62,161 nucleotides of DNA, from contig MNWR01000031.1 in the NCBI GenBank assembly GCA_001872725.1, positions 1-62,161 of the forward strand, read 5' to 3'. The notes beneath the pieces were generated by a model. That model was not told where the DNA came from. It was given only the letters and a program-made list of their open reading frames with translations, and ran no database searches. This document shows positions 45,898 through 54,332 of this stretch, piece by piece (within the stretch, counting starts at the first letter, position 1; every line of letters starts with the position of its first letter). This stretch comes from Proteobacteria bacterium CG1_02_64_396. GTDB lineage: Bacteria; Pseudomonadota; MNWR01; CG1-02-64-396. Both the position numbers and the translations under genes were made by a program.

Positions 45898-46032
45898 TGG
45901 GAAGCGCGGATTGATTCTTCCAAGCAGCCCAGGGATGGGCCGCCGAAAGGGTGTGCTGTCGTAGGAGGCGACCTCGTCGCCGAAGCTGCCAAAAGGGTGC
46001 GCCGTCGTAGGAGGCGACCCCGTCGCCGAAGC
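45898..46032. repeat. REP-type composite repeat with tandem 38-bp unit
   Basis: A block between the rhodanese and RND genes. The unit running from GGGTGTGCTGTCGTAGG to GCCGAAGC occurs at 45949-45986 and again at 45995-46032 with a few changes. The part 45898-45975, including AGCAGCCCAGGGATGGGC and GTCGTAGGAGGCGACCT, matches the reverse complement of 15541-15620. Confidence 0.75.
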
Positions 46033-46040
46033 CCTGCTGC

Positions 46041-49000
46041 TCAGGCCGCTGCTTGAAGCTCGCGCCGCTTTTCGATGGCGTAGTAGAGCAGCGGGATGAC
46101 CACCAGGGTCAGGATGGTCGAGGCGAAGGTGCCGAAGATCAGCGCCACCGCCAAGCCGCCGAAGACCGGGTCGGTAATCATCACGGCAGTGCCGAGGATG
46201 ATCGCCAGCGCGGTGAGCAAAATCGGCCGGAACCGCACCGCCCCCGCTTCGAGAACCGCCTCCTCCAGGGTGTACCCCTTGTTGCGGTAATCGATGATGA
46301 AGTCGATCAGCAGCAGCGAATTGCGCACCACAATCCCCGCCAGGGCGATCACCCCGATCATCGAGGTCGCCGTGAAGTACTGGTCGGTAATCATGTGGCC
46401 TGGGAAGACCCCCACCATGGTCAGCGGAATCGCCCCCATCACCACCAAGGGGATCACGAAGGAGCGGTAGTAACCAACCAGCAGCAGGTAGATCAGGACC
46501 ACGGCGACCCCGAAGGCGGTCCCCAGATCGCGGAAGACGTCGAGGGTGAGGCGCATCTCCCCATCCCAACGCAACGAGTACTGACCATCGTTGGGATCGG
46601 CGGTGAAGAGCTGCTTGACCTCATGCCCGCCGAGTTGCCCCAGGGTTTGCAGGTTGCCCAGGCCAAACATGTCGAGGGCAATATCCAAACCGCTGGGCGG
46701 GTTTACTTGTTGCTTGGCCACTTGGCCATACATCCCCAGTACCGCGTAGACCTGGCTGGTTTGGGCCAGCTCGCCCATCACGTAGACGACCGGGTGGCCA
46801 TCCTTATGAAAGATCGGGCGCTGCGCCGTTACCGGCACGATTTTGGCGATCTCCGACAGCGGGATCTGCATCCCCGTCCGGTTTTGGATGGTGATGTTTT
46901 CGATCTCGTCGGGGGTGATGCGCCGGGTTTGGGGGAGCTGGAAGCGGATCGGCACCGGGTTCTTCTCGCCCTCGATGTGCACGGTCCCGTAATCCCAACC
47001 GCCCAGGTAGGTGGCCAGGGTCTTGGCGACCTGACCGGTGACGATCCCCGACAAAGCCGCTTTTTCTTTGTCGACCACAATGCGGTATTCGGTCTGCTGC
47101 GCCCCCAAGGAGTCGTCGACATCGACCACGTCGTCGGTCTGCAAGAACAGGCCGCGCACGTCGCCCGCCATCAAACGCAGCTCGTCGTAATCGGGGCCGT
47201 AGAGCTCGGCCAAGAGGGTGGCCCGCACCGGGGGGCCGGGGGGATCTTCGACCAGCTTGATGTTGGCGCCGGGGTTGCGGTCCATGATCGCCTGGATCGG
47301 GCCGCGCATGGCCATGACGATGTCGATGCTTGAGGTCGCCCGGTCGTGTTTGTTGACCAGGTTCACCCGCACCTCGGCGATGTTGCTCCCCTTTTTGAAC
47401 CCGGCCCCGCGCAGCAGACCGTTGAAGTCGATCACCCCGGGAATGCCGACGAAGGTCTCGTAATCGGTGACAAACCGGTTTTGCGCCACCACAGCGCCGA
47501 CCTCGCGGGCGATCCGGTCGGTTTGTTCCAGCGGCGTGCCCTCGGGCATGTCGATGGTGATGTTGAAGGTGTTCTTGTTGTCCTTGGGCAGCATCTTGAA
47601 GAGCACCCCGTCCCAGGCCGGCATGGCCAGAACCGCGATCAACAAGGCGACCACACCCCCCATGAACAGCCGTCGTTTGGCGGTCGAGGCGATCAAAGGG
47701 CCGACGAATTTGCGGTAGGCGGCCCGGATGCCGGCCCCCTCCTCTTCGTGCCCCTGGCCGTGTTGGCTATAGGGCATGTAGCGCTTGGCAGCCCAGGGGG
47801 TGACGACGTAGGCGATCAACAAGGAGGCGACCATCGCCACCGAAACGTTGAAGGGGATCGGGGCCATGTAGGGGCCCATCATCCCGGTTACCCAGAACAT
47901 CGGCAGGAAGGCGAGGACCACGGCCAGGGTCGCCACGTTGGTCGGATTGCCGATTTCGTTGGTCCCACGGATCGCACCCAGGGCGCGGTCTTCCCGCCCC
48001 AAGGCGTAGTGGCGATGGATGTTTTCGATCACCACGATGGCGGCGTCGACGAGCAATCCCAACGAGAGGATTAAGGCGAACAGGGTGATTCGGTTGATCG
48101 TCTGCCCCGCCATCATCCCCACCGCCAGGGTGAGGAAGAGAATCAGCGGCACGGTCGCGGTGACGATCATCGATTCGCGCAAACCGAGGAAGATGATCAA
48201 CACGATGATGACCGAGCCGATGGCGATGGCCAGATGCTCCACCAGGGTGTTGACCGCGTCGTCGGCTTTGGCGCCGTCGTCGCGGGTCACCACGGTGTGG
48301 ATGTCTTCGGGGATGATCGAGCCCTTGATCGCCTCGACCCGGTCGATCACCGCTTGGGCGACGGTCACCGCGTTGGTGCCGGGAAGTTTGGCGACCGCCA
48401 GCGACACCGAGGGGTACTCCTGCCCCCCCAAGGTGGCAAAGCCGGAGTGGGCGGGGCCGAAGGCCATGCGGGTTGAAAGCGCCCGCTCGCCGGGACCGTC
48501 GGTGATGTTGGCGATGTCGTGCAGGTAGACCGGACGCCCCTGGTCGCTGATGGTCACGACCAGATTACCAACCTCTTTGGCGTTGTTGAGCCAGCCGCCA
48601 ACCCGCACCGAGGCGACGTTGTTGCCCTGGACGAGCGATCCGCTGGGGATCTCGACATCGGCAGCGTCGAGCATCTCGTCGATCTGAAAGAGGCTGACCC
48701 CCATCGACTGCATCCGCTCGGGATCAAGCTCCACCGTGATGCGGCGGGTTTGACCGCCAGTGACGAACGAAACCGAGGTGCCCGGCACCTTACGCAGCTC
48801 TTCGAGCACGTCGTCGGCGACCCGGCGCAGATCGTTGTCGGTGTAGAGGTTGTCGGTCGCTTCGGGGGCCGACAGGGCGATGGCGACGATGGGTACGTCA
48901 TCCACATCGACCGGCTTGATCAGCGGTTGCATGACCCCGGGGGGGATGCGATCCATGTTGTGCATGATCCGGTCATAGAGCTTGACCAAGGAGTCTTCCT

Positions 49001-49442
49001 TGTTCTGCCCCACGAAGAACTGCACGGTGACCACGCCCATGTCGTTCATCGCCATGCCGTAGGTGTGCTCGACCCCCGGCATCTCCTTGAGGATCGCCTC
49101 CAGCGGCTTGACGACGAGGTTCTCGACCTCGGCGGCGGTCGCCCCCGGCTTCATCACCATGACGTTGGCGGCGGGAACCACAATCTGCGGGTTCTCTTCG
49201 CGCGGGGTGATGTTCAGCGCCATGACCCCCAACAACAACGAGGCCAGGGCGATGAGCAGGGTCAACTTCGAATCGATGAAGTACCGGGCGATCTTGCCCG
49301 CAATGTTGGAATGGGCCTCCTCTTCGAGGGCTTGGACCTCCTCTTCGAGGATCTGCTCGCGGAGCTTGAGCGCGTCAAGCTCCGACTCCCGTTCTTTGCG
49401 CTCCAATTCCGACGGGGGCGCGTCGTTGGGACGCTCGCTCAT
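46041..49442 (-). CDS. RND efflux transporter permease subunit with N-terminal coiled-coil extension
   Basis: 1133 residues from ATG 49442 (GGAGG six bases upstream). Residues about 1-45 are a charged, Glu/Leu-rich extension predicted to be coiled coil (LREQILEEEVQALEEEAH) not found in typical AcrB-type pumps. The rest is a full RND protein: TM1 at about 57-78, porter domains (KPGATAAEVENLVVKPLE), TM2-6 with the proton-relay Asp region (GLLVDAAIVVIENIHRHY), a second porter half and the TM7-12 bundle (VFGGLAVALIFGTFAST). It fits the hydrophobe/amphiphile branch rather than CusA/CzcA. Substrate unknown. Confidence 0.92.
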   Translation of the reverse strand: MSERPNDAPPSELERKERESELDALKLREQILEEEVQALEEEAHSNIAGKIARYFIDSKLTLLIALASLLLGVMALNITPREENPQIVVPAANVMVMKPGATAAEVENLVVKPLEAILKEMPGVEHTYGMAMNDMGVVTVQFFVGQNKEDSLVKLYDRIMHNMDRIPPGVMQPLIKPVDVDDVPIVAIALSAPEATDNLYTDNDLRRVADDVLEELRKVPGTSVSFVTGGQTRRITVELDPERMQSMGVSLFQIDEMLDAADVEIPSGSLVQGNNVASVRVGGWLNNAKEVGNLVVTISDQGRPVYLHDIANITDGPGERALSTRMAFGPAHSGFATLGGQEYPSVSLAVAKLPGTNAVTVAQAVIDRVEAIKGSIIPEDIHTVVTRDDGAKADDAVNTLVEHLAIAIGSVIIVLIIFLGLRESMIVTATVPLILFLTLAVGMMAGQTINRITLFALILSLGLLVDAAIVVIENIHRHYALGREDRALGAIRGTNEIGNPTNVATLAVVLAFLPMFWVTGMMGPYMAPIPFNVSVAMVASLLIAYVVTPWAAKRYMPYSQHGQGHEEEGAGIRAAYRKFVGPLIASTAKRRLFMGGVVALLIAVLAMPAWDGVLFKMLPKDNKNTFNITIDMPEGTPLEQTDRIAREVGAVVAQNRFVTDYETFVGIPGVIDFNGLLRGAGFKKGSNIAEVRVNLVNKHDRATSSIDIVMAMRGPIQAIMDRNPGANIKLVEDPPGPPVRATLLAELYGPDYDELRLMAGDVRGLFLQTDDVVDVDDSLGAQQTEYRIVVDKEKAALSGIVTGQVAKTLATYLGGWDYGTVHIEGEKNPVPIRFQLPQTRRITPDEIENITIQNRTGMQIPLSEIAKIVPVTAQRPIFHKDGHPVVYVMGELAQTSQVYAVLGMYGQVAKQQVNPPSGLDIALDMFGLGNLQTLGQLGGHEVKQLFTADPNDGQYSLRWDGEMRLTLDVFRDLGTAFGVAVVLIYLLLVGYYRSFVIPLVVMGAIPLTMVGVFPGHMITDQYFTATSMIGVIALAGIVVRNSLLLIDFIIDYRNKGYTLEEAVLEAGAVRFRPILLTALAIILGTAVMITDPVFGGLAVALIFGTFASTILTLVVIPLLYYAIEKRRELQAAA

Positions 49443-50614
49443 CACTCACCTCCCTGGGGGGCGGGGGCTGCGGGTGCAGGGGCGACCACGGCGGTCATGC
49501 CGGTGCGCAGGGTTAAAGTAGCGTCGACGACGATACGGTCCCCCGCCTCAAGTCCGGCGACGATCTCCTGCATCGGTGTACCCTGAAGGGTGAAGATACG
49601 GCCCAGACGGACCATCTGAAAGGCGAGTTTGCCCTGCTCATCGATGCGATAGACCCCGCTGAGCCCCCCCTTTTCGACGATGCAGGCAGGGGGGATGACC
49701 ATCCCATCCTCGCTGCCCAGGGTGAAGGTGGCACGACCAAACATCCCCGCCTTGAGGGCGCGGGCATCCTCGGCGCTCGGTGCCAGGGCGACCTTGACCA
49801 AATAGGTGTGGGTGGCCGGATCGCCGCTCGGGACAACCTGGCTGACCTTGCCGGGGATGGGATGGCCGAGGGCGTCGATGCTCAGTTCAACCGCGTCGCC
49901 GATGGCGATGTGGCCGACCTGTTGTTCGCGGGCTTGGGTGCGGAAGATGAGCTGGTCGGGCGACTCGATCACCAAAATGGGGAAGCCGGGGGTGGCGATG
50001 TCGCCCGACGACTTGAGTTTCTGCGTCACCACGCCGCGAGCCGGGGCGGTGATGGCGGCGTATTTGAGTTGGTCGCGGGCGTTGGTCAGCCCCGCCTGGG
50101 CCTGACGCACCCCCGCCTCGGCGGCTTGAACATCTTGTTGGGCGACTTGATAGCGCAGCCGCATTTTTTCAAAGTCGCGTTTGGGGACCGAGTTCTGCTC
50201 GTACAAACCCTTGAAACGCTCATAGTCGGCGGTGGCGTCGACCAGGGCGCTGGTCGCCTTGCGCTGATTGGCCTGGGCCTGTTCGAGCCCCGCCTTGGCC
50301 TGGGCGATCCCCGCCTCGATGTCGGCCGGGTCGATGGAGACCAGCAGATCCCCCTTCGCAACGAAGTCCCCCTCTTGCACGTGGATCGCCTTGATGTAGC
50401 CCATGACCCGCGAGGCGGTCATCAGCCGGTGGTCGGAGACGACCGAACCGGTGGCGGTATGGTGGCGGGGCAGGCTGGTGGGGGTCACAGCCAGCACATT
50501 CACCGCCACTTGGCGGGTTTCAGGACTGGGGACGGGAGTGGCCGCTTCGTCGGAGCAACCGACCAGCAACGGGGCGGCCGCGAACATGGCGAGCAGCAGA
50601 GCACGGGATTTCAT
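49442..50614 (-). CDS. RND periplasmic adaptor lipoprotein
   Basis: 390 residues. Lipobox LLVGC at about 16-20. The barrel-sandwich hybrid begins with MTASRVMGYIKAIHVQEGDFVAKGDLL; a long alpha-hairpin (about 98-190, Ala/Gln/Glu-rich) follows, then ITAPARGVVTQKLKSSGD and the beta-barrel domain with LKAGMFGRATF. This is a classical MFP/HlyD-like subunit linking the RND pump and the TolC-type channel. GGAG lies seven bases before the ATG. Its stop overlaps the pump gene start by one base (TGATG). Confidence 0.93.
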   Translation of the reverse strand: MKSRALLLAMFAAAPLLVGCSDEAATPVPSPETRQVAVNVLAVTPTSLPRHHTATGSVVSDHRLMTASRVMGYIKAIHVQEGDFVAKGDLLVSIDPADIEAGIAQAKAGLEQAQANQRKATSALVDATADYERFKGLYEQNSVPKRDFEKMRLRYQVAQQDVQAAEAGVRQAQAGLTNARDQLKYAAITAPARGVVTQKLKSSGDIATPGFPILVIESPDQLIFRTQAREQQVGHIAIGDAVELSIDALGHPIPGKVSQVVPSGDPATHTYLVKVALAPSAEDARALKAGMFGRATFTLGSEDGMVIPPACIVEKGGLSGVYRIDEQGKLAFQMVRLGRIFTLQGTPMQEIVAGLEAGDRIVVDATLTLRTGMTAVVAPAPAAPAPQGGE

Positions 50615-50640
50615 GGATTTGCTCCGTATAAGAAATTTGT

Positions 50641-50662
50641 TGGAGCGCCGCCTCGGCGCGAT
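50641..50662. repeat. REP core sequence
   Basis: TGGAGCGCCGCCTCGGCGCG followed by AT, between the adaptor and outer membrane protein genes. It is the same core as at 15503-15526 and in the RAYT-flanking repeats. Confidence 0.65.
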
Positions 50663-50720
50663 TAATGAATAACAGTTTTGGTTTGCCCCCCACCGCTGGA
50701 GGGGGTGATGGGGCAGCAGA

Positions 50721-52160
50721 TTACTGCCCGCCGTTCTGGCGGATCAGATCCTCAAACTTCATCTGTCCAGTGGCCAGCATCAGATCGAGGGCCGCCAACT
50801 GTTGATCGTGGCGGGCGCGCACCAAATCGGCCCGGGCCTTGTCGAGTCCTGCCTCCGATTGCAGTACTTCAGCCATGGTGGTCAGCCCCTCGCGGTAGCG
50901 GTTGCGGGTTAGTTGGGTTGCTTGGGCCGCCTGGCTCAGCGCCCGGTGGGCCACCTCCATGCGGGCCGCCGCCGCCCCCAAGTTACGGCGCGCCTGACGC
51001 ACCTGCACCCGAATCCCCTCCTCCATCTGGCCGATCAATGAGGTGATCCGGCGGTAGTCGGCCTCGGCGGCCAGGGTCTGCGCCTTGACGCTCCCCCCGG
51101 CATACAGGTTGAGGTCGAACTGAGCGAGCACCGTCGAGGCTTGATTGGCCAGCCCCGGCTTGTTTTTGTGCCACTCGCTCATGGCGATCAGATTCAGGTT
51201 GGGACGGTGTCCCGCCTCGGCTTGATCGATCTGCCCCTCGGCGGCCCGGCTTTGCGCCTTCATGGCCAACAGGTCGGGGCGTTGATTCAGGGCCATCTCG
51301 ATCAGCGCCGTCTCGTCCCCTTCGGGGATCGGCAAAACCGGATCGCCGCTCAGGGTCAGCTCAATGGCGTCGACGTAGTTGCCCAGCATGCGCACGTAGT
51401 CGGTGGCCTGCTGCTGTTGGTTTTGCGCCTCAAGAATCCGCGATTCCATCTCGGCCTGGTGGACCTGGGCGTTGAGCAGATCGCTTTCGACGATCACCCC
51501 CCCTTTAAGCAGATTGCGGGCGATGGCGACGTACTCCTCGGTCGCCTTGCGCCCCTGCTGGGCCACTTCGACATAGGCGGTGGCGGTGACCGCCCCCAGG
51601 TAGGCCTGCACCAGTTGGGCGGCGATTTCCTGGCGGGTGCGCAGCTCTTGATCGCGGGCCGCCTCGACCATCGCCTCGGCTTGCCCCTTGCCAGTCCAGA
51701 TGCGTCCGCCGTTGTAGATCGGCACCACCACCTGCACCTTGGTCCCCCAGTCGTTGTAAAAGCCGGGGCGATTCAGGGCGTCGGGGGCATAGGCGGCGTT
51801 GGGGGCGCCGGTTCCGGCAATCGCGGCGCCGATTCCAGCCCCCGATTCGAGCAGACCGAAGTCGCCCACCGTGGCCGAGCGCTGGTTGAGCTTGCTGCCA
51901 AAGGCAGCCAGCGCCCCATCGCTGCGCAGTGCGGTGGCTGATAGATCGATGCGGGGAAGCAGGTGGCCGATGGCTTGATCGAGCTGGGCTTGAGCGGCCT
52001 CGATTTGCTCCTGGGCAGCCTGAATCTGGGGGTTGTGGTCCAAGGCATGCCGAACCGCCGTTCCCAACGATACGGGGGGGGCGGCGGCGGCCCAGGTGGG
52101 CAGGCCACTCAGCGAGGCCAGGACGATCCAGGAAGCGGTGGTGGCGCGACGCATCGGCAT
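50721..52160 (-). CDS. TolC family outer membrane efflux channel
   Basis: 479 residues. The start at ATG 52160 is favoured by GGAGG five bases upstream; an ATG four codons earlier overlaps that site. Signal peptide ending near TWAAAAPP. Two OEP repeats: VSLGTAVRHALDHNPQIQAAQEQ at the N-terminus and ALNQRPDLLAMKAQSRAAEGQ in the middle, with long coiled helices typical of the channel tunnel. It is the first gene of the channel-adaptor-pump operon and sits directly downstream of an ArsR-type palindrome (52184-52199). Confidence 0.9.
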   Translation of the reverse strand: MPMRRATTASWIVLASLSGLPTWAAAAPPVSLGTAVRHALDHNPQIQAAQEQIEAAQAQLDQAIGHLLPRIDLSATALRSDGALAAFGSKLNQRSATVGDFGLLESGAGIGAAIAGTGAPNAAYAPDALNRPGFYNDWGTKVQVVVPIYNGGRIWTGKGQAEAMVEAARDQELRTRQEIAAQLVQAYLGAVTATAYVEVAQQGRKATEEYVAIARNLLKGGVIVESDLLNAQVHQAEMESRILEAQNQQQQATDYVRMLGNYVDAIELTLSGDPVLPIPEGDETALIEMALNQRPDLLAMKAQSRAAEGQIDQAEAGHRPNLNLIAMSEWHKNKPGLANQASTVLAQFDLNLYAGGSVKAQTLAAEADYRRITSLIGQMEEGIRVQVRQARRNLGAAAARMEVAHRALSQAAQATQLTRNRYREGLTTMAEVLQSEAGLDKARADLVRARHDQQLAALDLMLATGQMKFEDLIRQNGGQ

Positions 52161-52183
52161 CGGTTCCTCCATTAAATAAGAAG

Positions 52184-52199
52184 ATTAGAAAATTCTAAT
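52184..52199. promoter_or_regulatory. ArsR-type operator at the tolC-adaptor-pump promoter
   Basis: Perfect arms ATTAGAA and TTCTAAT with an AA spacer, 24-39 bases before the TolC start codon. It matches the palindrome upstream of the arsR-like gene, so the same regulator probably controls both promoters. Confidence 0.75.
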
Positions 52200-52216
52200 A
52201 TTGATGGGCAAAAAGA

Positions 52217-52263
52217 AAAGGCCGCGCTGGCCTTTGTCAAGGCGCCCCCGTGACCGGGGGCGC
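52217..52263 (-). terminator. Double-hairpin terminator after the ArsR gene
   Basis: Reading the minus strand after the ArsR stop: a GC-rich hairpin (GCGCCCCCG/CGGGGGCGC, 52242-52263), then AAAGGCC/GGCCTTT (52217-52235) followed by a T-rich tract. It separates arsR transcription from the pump operon, which therefore needs its own promoter. Confidence 0.85.
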
Positions 52264-52277
52264 ATCGCTGTTTTTGG

Positions 52278-52622
52278 CTAGGCCTGGGATAGCGCCGCCT
52301 CGTCGCTCACTTCGGGAGCGGGGGCGACATCCCCCGGCGTGGGGCAGAAGGTCTCTTTCATCAGGCTGACCAGCTTGAGAATCTTGCAGTCGCCAACGCT
52401 ATAAAAGACCTGATTGCCTTCACGTCGAGAGGAGAGAATCCCCTTGTCGCGCATCATGGTTAGATGTTGAGAAACGTTGCTTTGGGAGGTTCCCACCGCC
52501 TCGACCAGCTGCTGGACGTTGAATTCTTGCTCGCCCAGCACATCGACGATGCGCAGGCGGATCGGATGGGCGAGTGCCTTCATGCAGCGGCTGGCGCGGG
52601 TTAGGTTTTCTTCGGAGATCAT
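52278..52622 (-). CDS. ArsR/SmtB family transcriptional regulator
   Basis: 114 residues, a winged helix-turn-helix with the family pattern MKALAHPIRLRIVDVLGE and the recognition helix region TSQSNVSQHLTMMRDKGIL. Cysteines are C13, C79 and C93. C93 in TFCP aligns with the second redox Cys of the YgaV/BigR/SqrR persulfide sensors, but the usual partner Cys in helix 2 is Asp here (IVDVL). Classical metal-binding CxC in alpha-3 is absent. It probably represses its own gene and the RND operon via the two TTCTAAT-type palindromes. Ligand unresolved: reactive sulfur or metal. Confidence 0.92.
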   Translation of the reverse strand: MISEENLTRASRCMKALAHPIRLRIVDVLGEQEFNVQQLVEAVGTSQSNVSQHLTMMRDKGILSSRREGNQVFYSVGDCKILKLVSLMKETFCPTPGDVAPAPEVSDEAALSQA

Positions 52623-52656
52623 GACTGCCCCCTAGGAGCGTGGGCGAACATCCAAG

Positions 52657-52670
52657 TTCTAATATTAGAA
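52657..52670. promoter_or_regulatory. ArsR autoregulatory operator
   Basis: The perfect 14-bp palindrome TTCTAATATTAGAA lies 35-48 bases before the ArsR start codon. Another half-site-like ACTAATAT follows at 52674-52681. It shares the TTCTAAT/ATTAGAA half-sites of the pump operon site. Confidence 0.8.
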
Positions 52671-52751
52671 GAAACTAATATACGGGATAAAATAGCGGTG
52701 TCAACAGGGGGAGGGGGGGGACCGAAGGGCTCCGTCCCCCCCCTTCTTGCA

Positions 52752-53072
52752 TTAGGCGTGCTCGCCCACGAACTGGCTCAGAGCCGATTTTTGCAGGGCG
52801 CCGATCTTGGTGGCGGCGACCTGACCACCCTTGAAGATCATCAGGGTGGGGATGGAGCGCACACCGTAGTTGCGGGCGGCATCCTGGTTTTCGTCGATGT
52901 TGATTTTGACCACCTTCACCTTGCCGGCGTACTCCTCGGAAACCGCATCCAGGTGGGGGGCGATCATCTTGCAGGGGCCGCACCATTCGGCCCAGAAGTC
53001 GACCAGAACCGGGACTTCGCTGTTGAGGACTTCGCCTTGAAACTGGGCGTCGGTGATGTGTTGAACGCTCAT
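52752..53072 (-). CDS. trxA: Thioredoxin
   Basis: 106 residues, the length of bacterial thioredoxin 1. Active site WCGPC in FWAEWCGPCKMIAP at about 28-41, the buried Asp in LVDFWAE, and cis-Pro in RSIPTLMIFKGG. GGAGG lies eight bases upstream of the ATG. It stands upstream of arsR with its own 3' hairpin (about 52710-52742, G/C-rich arms GGGGGGAC/GTCCCCCC, no T tract). This is the housekeeping-type thioredoxin; the zinc-ribbon version is at 44932. Confidence 0.95.
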   Translation of the reverse strand: MSVQHITDAQFQGEVLNSEVPVLVDFWAEWCGPCKMIAPHLDAVSEEYAGKVKVVKINIDENQDAARNYGVRSIPTLMIFKGGQVAATKIGALQKSALSQFVGEHA

Positions 53073-53224
53073 GAGAACAACCTCCGTGAAACAAGGATCA
53101 TGGACCGGGGCGGCTCCCCGAATCCGGTTGAAAAGGGCTTCGAGAGATCGAGGGATGCTAAAGCAACCCAGGGTTGAAATCGAACCTTTCGATCAAGGAC
53201 GAGGCGGGCCGCCATAGCAAGGAT

Positions 53225-54328
53225 CTAGCCAAAACCGCCCATTAGCCGCGCCACCGTTGCCGCAGCAACCCGCCCCCCCGAGGGGTCGAGTGGGGGGTAG
53301 CGGGTGGAGCAAGACGTTGCCAGGGCCAGCGCGGTTCCCCAGCGGCCTGCGGCAAACGATTCAAGGTCGAGCAGGGCGCTCGGGGCGTGGTTCTGCAACC
53401 AACCGTGCAACATCGGGTATTCGGGGAATCCTCTTCGGGGCAGATAAACCACCGGGCACCCCGCCTGCCACGCCTCGCTGAGCACCCCATAGCCCGGTTT
53501 GGTGACCACCGCGTCGGCGGCCAGCAACAAATCGGGGGTGGCAAACGGTTGGTCGATACTCACCCGCAACACGTTGGGAGGTAGGGGATCGGGGGCCAGC
53601 TGGGTAGGCAGGGCGAGACTCCATCCCTCGATGTGGGCCAGCCCGGCCAGTTCGAAGGGGGGCTGGCCGGTGCCGCCAAACAGCACCAACGCAACCTTCT
53701 CACCCTCGCCCCACCCCAGGGCATCACGCACCGTTTTTCGGTTGTGGTGGGGGGAACGAACCAGCAGGGGGATGGAGCGGTTGTCGAGAAAATCGACGGA
53801 TGGCAACGACAGCGGCGGGCTCAGACGCAGGTCGCAGTCGCGGTGGGCCTGGGCGATGCGTGCGACCCAGGGGTCCACATCTCCCCAACGGGAGCGGTAG
53901 ATGACCCCCCAATCGAGGCTGGCCAGGGCGAGCGAGGCAATTCCGAGGCGGCGGGCGACCGGAAAGGCCAGGGGGCTGATGTTCGAAACCACGATCTCGG
54001 GTTTAAGCGGGGCCAGTCGGGCCACCTCGGCGTCGATTCGCTCCTGCCAAGGTCCAAAAAAGGACTCGACAGCGCTTCGCGTGGCTCCCCAGTCCTCATC
54101 AATGGCCGAGCGCTGCACCACCCCGACATCGACCGGTCCGGGCAGAATCTTCAGATTCAGATTGGGGAGGGCGCAGTGCAGCAGATCGGCAGGGAGTTCG
54201 GTGCGCAGAAGGATCTCAAAATCCGGCAGCAGCCGACCGAGCTCAAGCAACATAGGGACGGTTTGGGAGAGGTGGCCGTAGCCGTGGCCAGAAAGGTAGA
54301 GCGCGATGCGACGGGGGGTGGGGATCAA
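53225..54328 (-). CDS. GT-B glycosyltransferase-like protein
   Basis: 367 residues from TTG 54328. The N-terminus RRIALYLSGHGYGHLSQ carries the glycine-rich GHGxGH loop of MurG/UGT-like and arabinokinase N-terminal domains, and the C-terminal half has the donor-site pattern DAVVTKPGYGVLSEAWQAGCPVVYLPR. A glycosyltransferase or nucleotide-sugar-binding role is likely; donor and acceptor are unknown. An upstream ATG at 54391 would overlap the SH3 gene by 59 bases and gives an unrelated N-terminus, so I prefer TTG. It ends a tightly packed six-gene run. Confidence 0.75.
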   Translation of the reverse strand: MIPTPRRIALYLSGHGYGHLSQTVPMLLELGRLLPDFEILLRTELPADLLHCALPNLNLKILPGPVDVGVVQRSAIDEDWGATRSAVESFFGPWQERIDAEVARLAPLKPEIVVSNISPLAFPVARRLGIASLALASLDWGVIYRSRWGDVDPWVARIAQAHRDCDLRLSPPLSLPSVDFLDNRSIPLLVRSPHHNRKTVRDALGWGEGEKVALVLFGGTGQPPFELAGLAHIEGWSLALPTQLAPDPLPPNVLRVSIDQPFATPDLLLAADAVVTKPGYGVLSEAWQAGCPVVYLPRRGFPEYPMLHGWLQNHAPSALLDLESFAAGRWGTALALATSCSTRYPPLDPSGGRVAAATVARLMGGFG

Positions 54329-54332
54329 AAAG

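Noticed and set aside
45949-46032. Possible small CRISPR array (two 38-bp repeats)
   Set aside because: Only two copies with an eight-base gap, no cas genes, and the unit matches the dispersed REP-type repeat at 15541.
46053-47333. Open frame of 426 codons on the plus strand opposite the RND pump
   Set aside because: Shadow frame without domains; the minus strand encodes the full RND protein.
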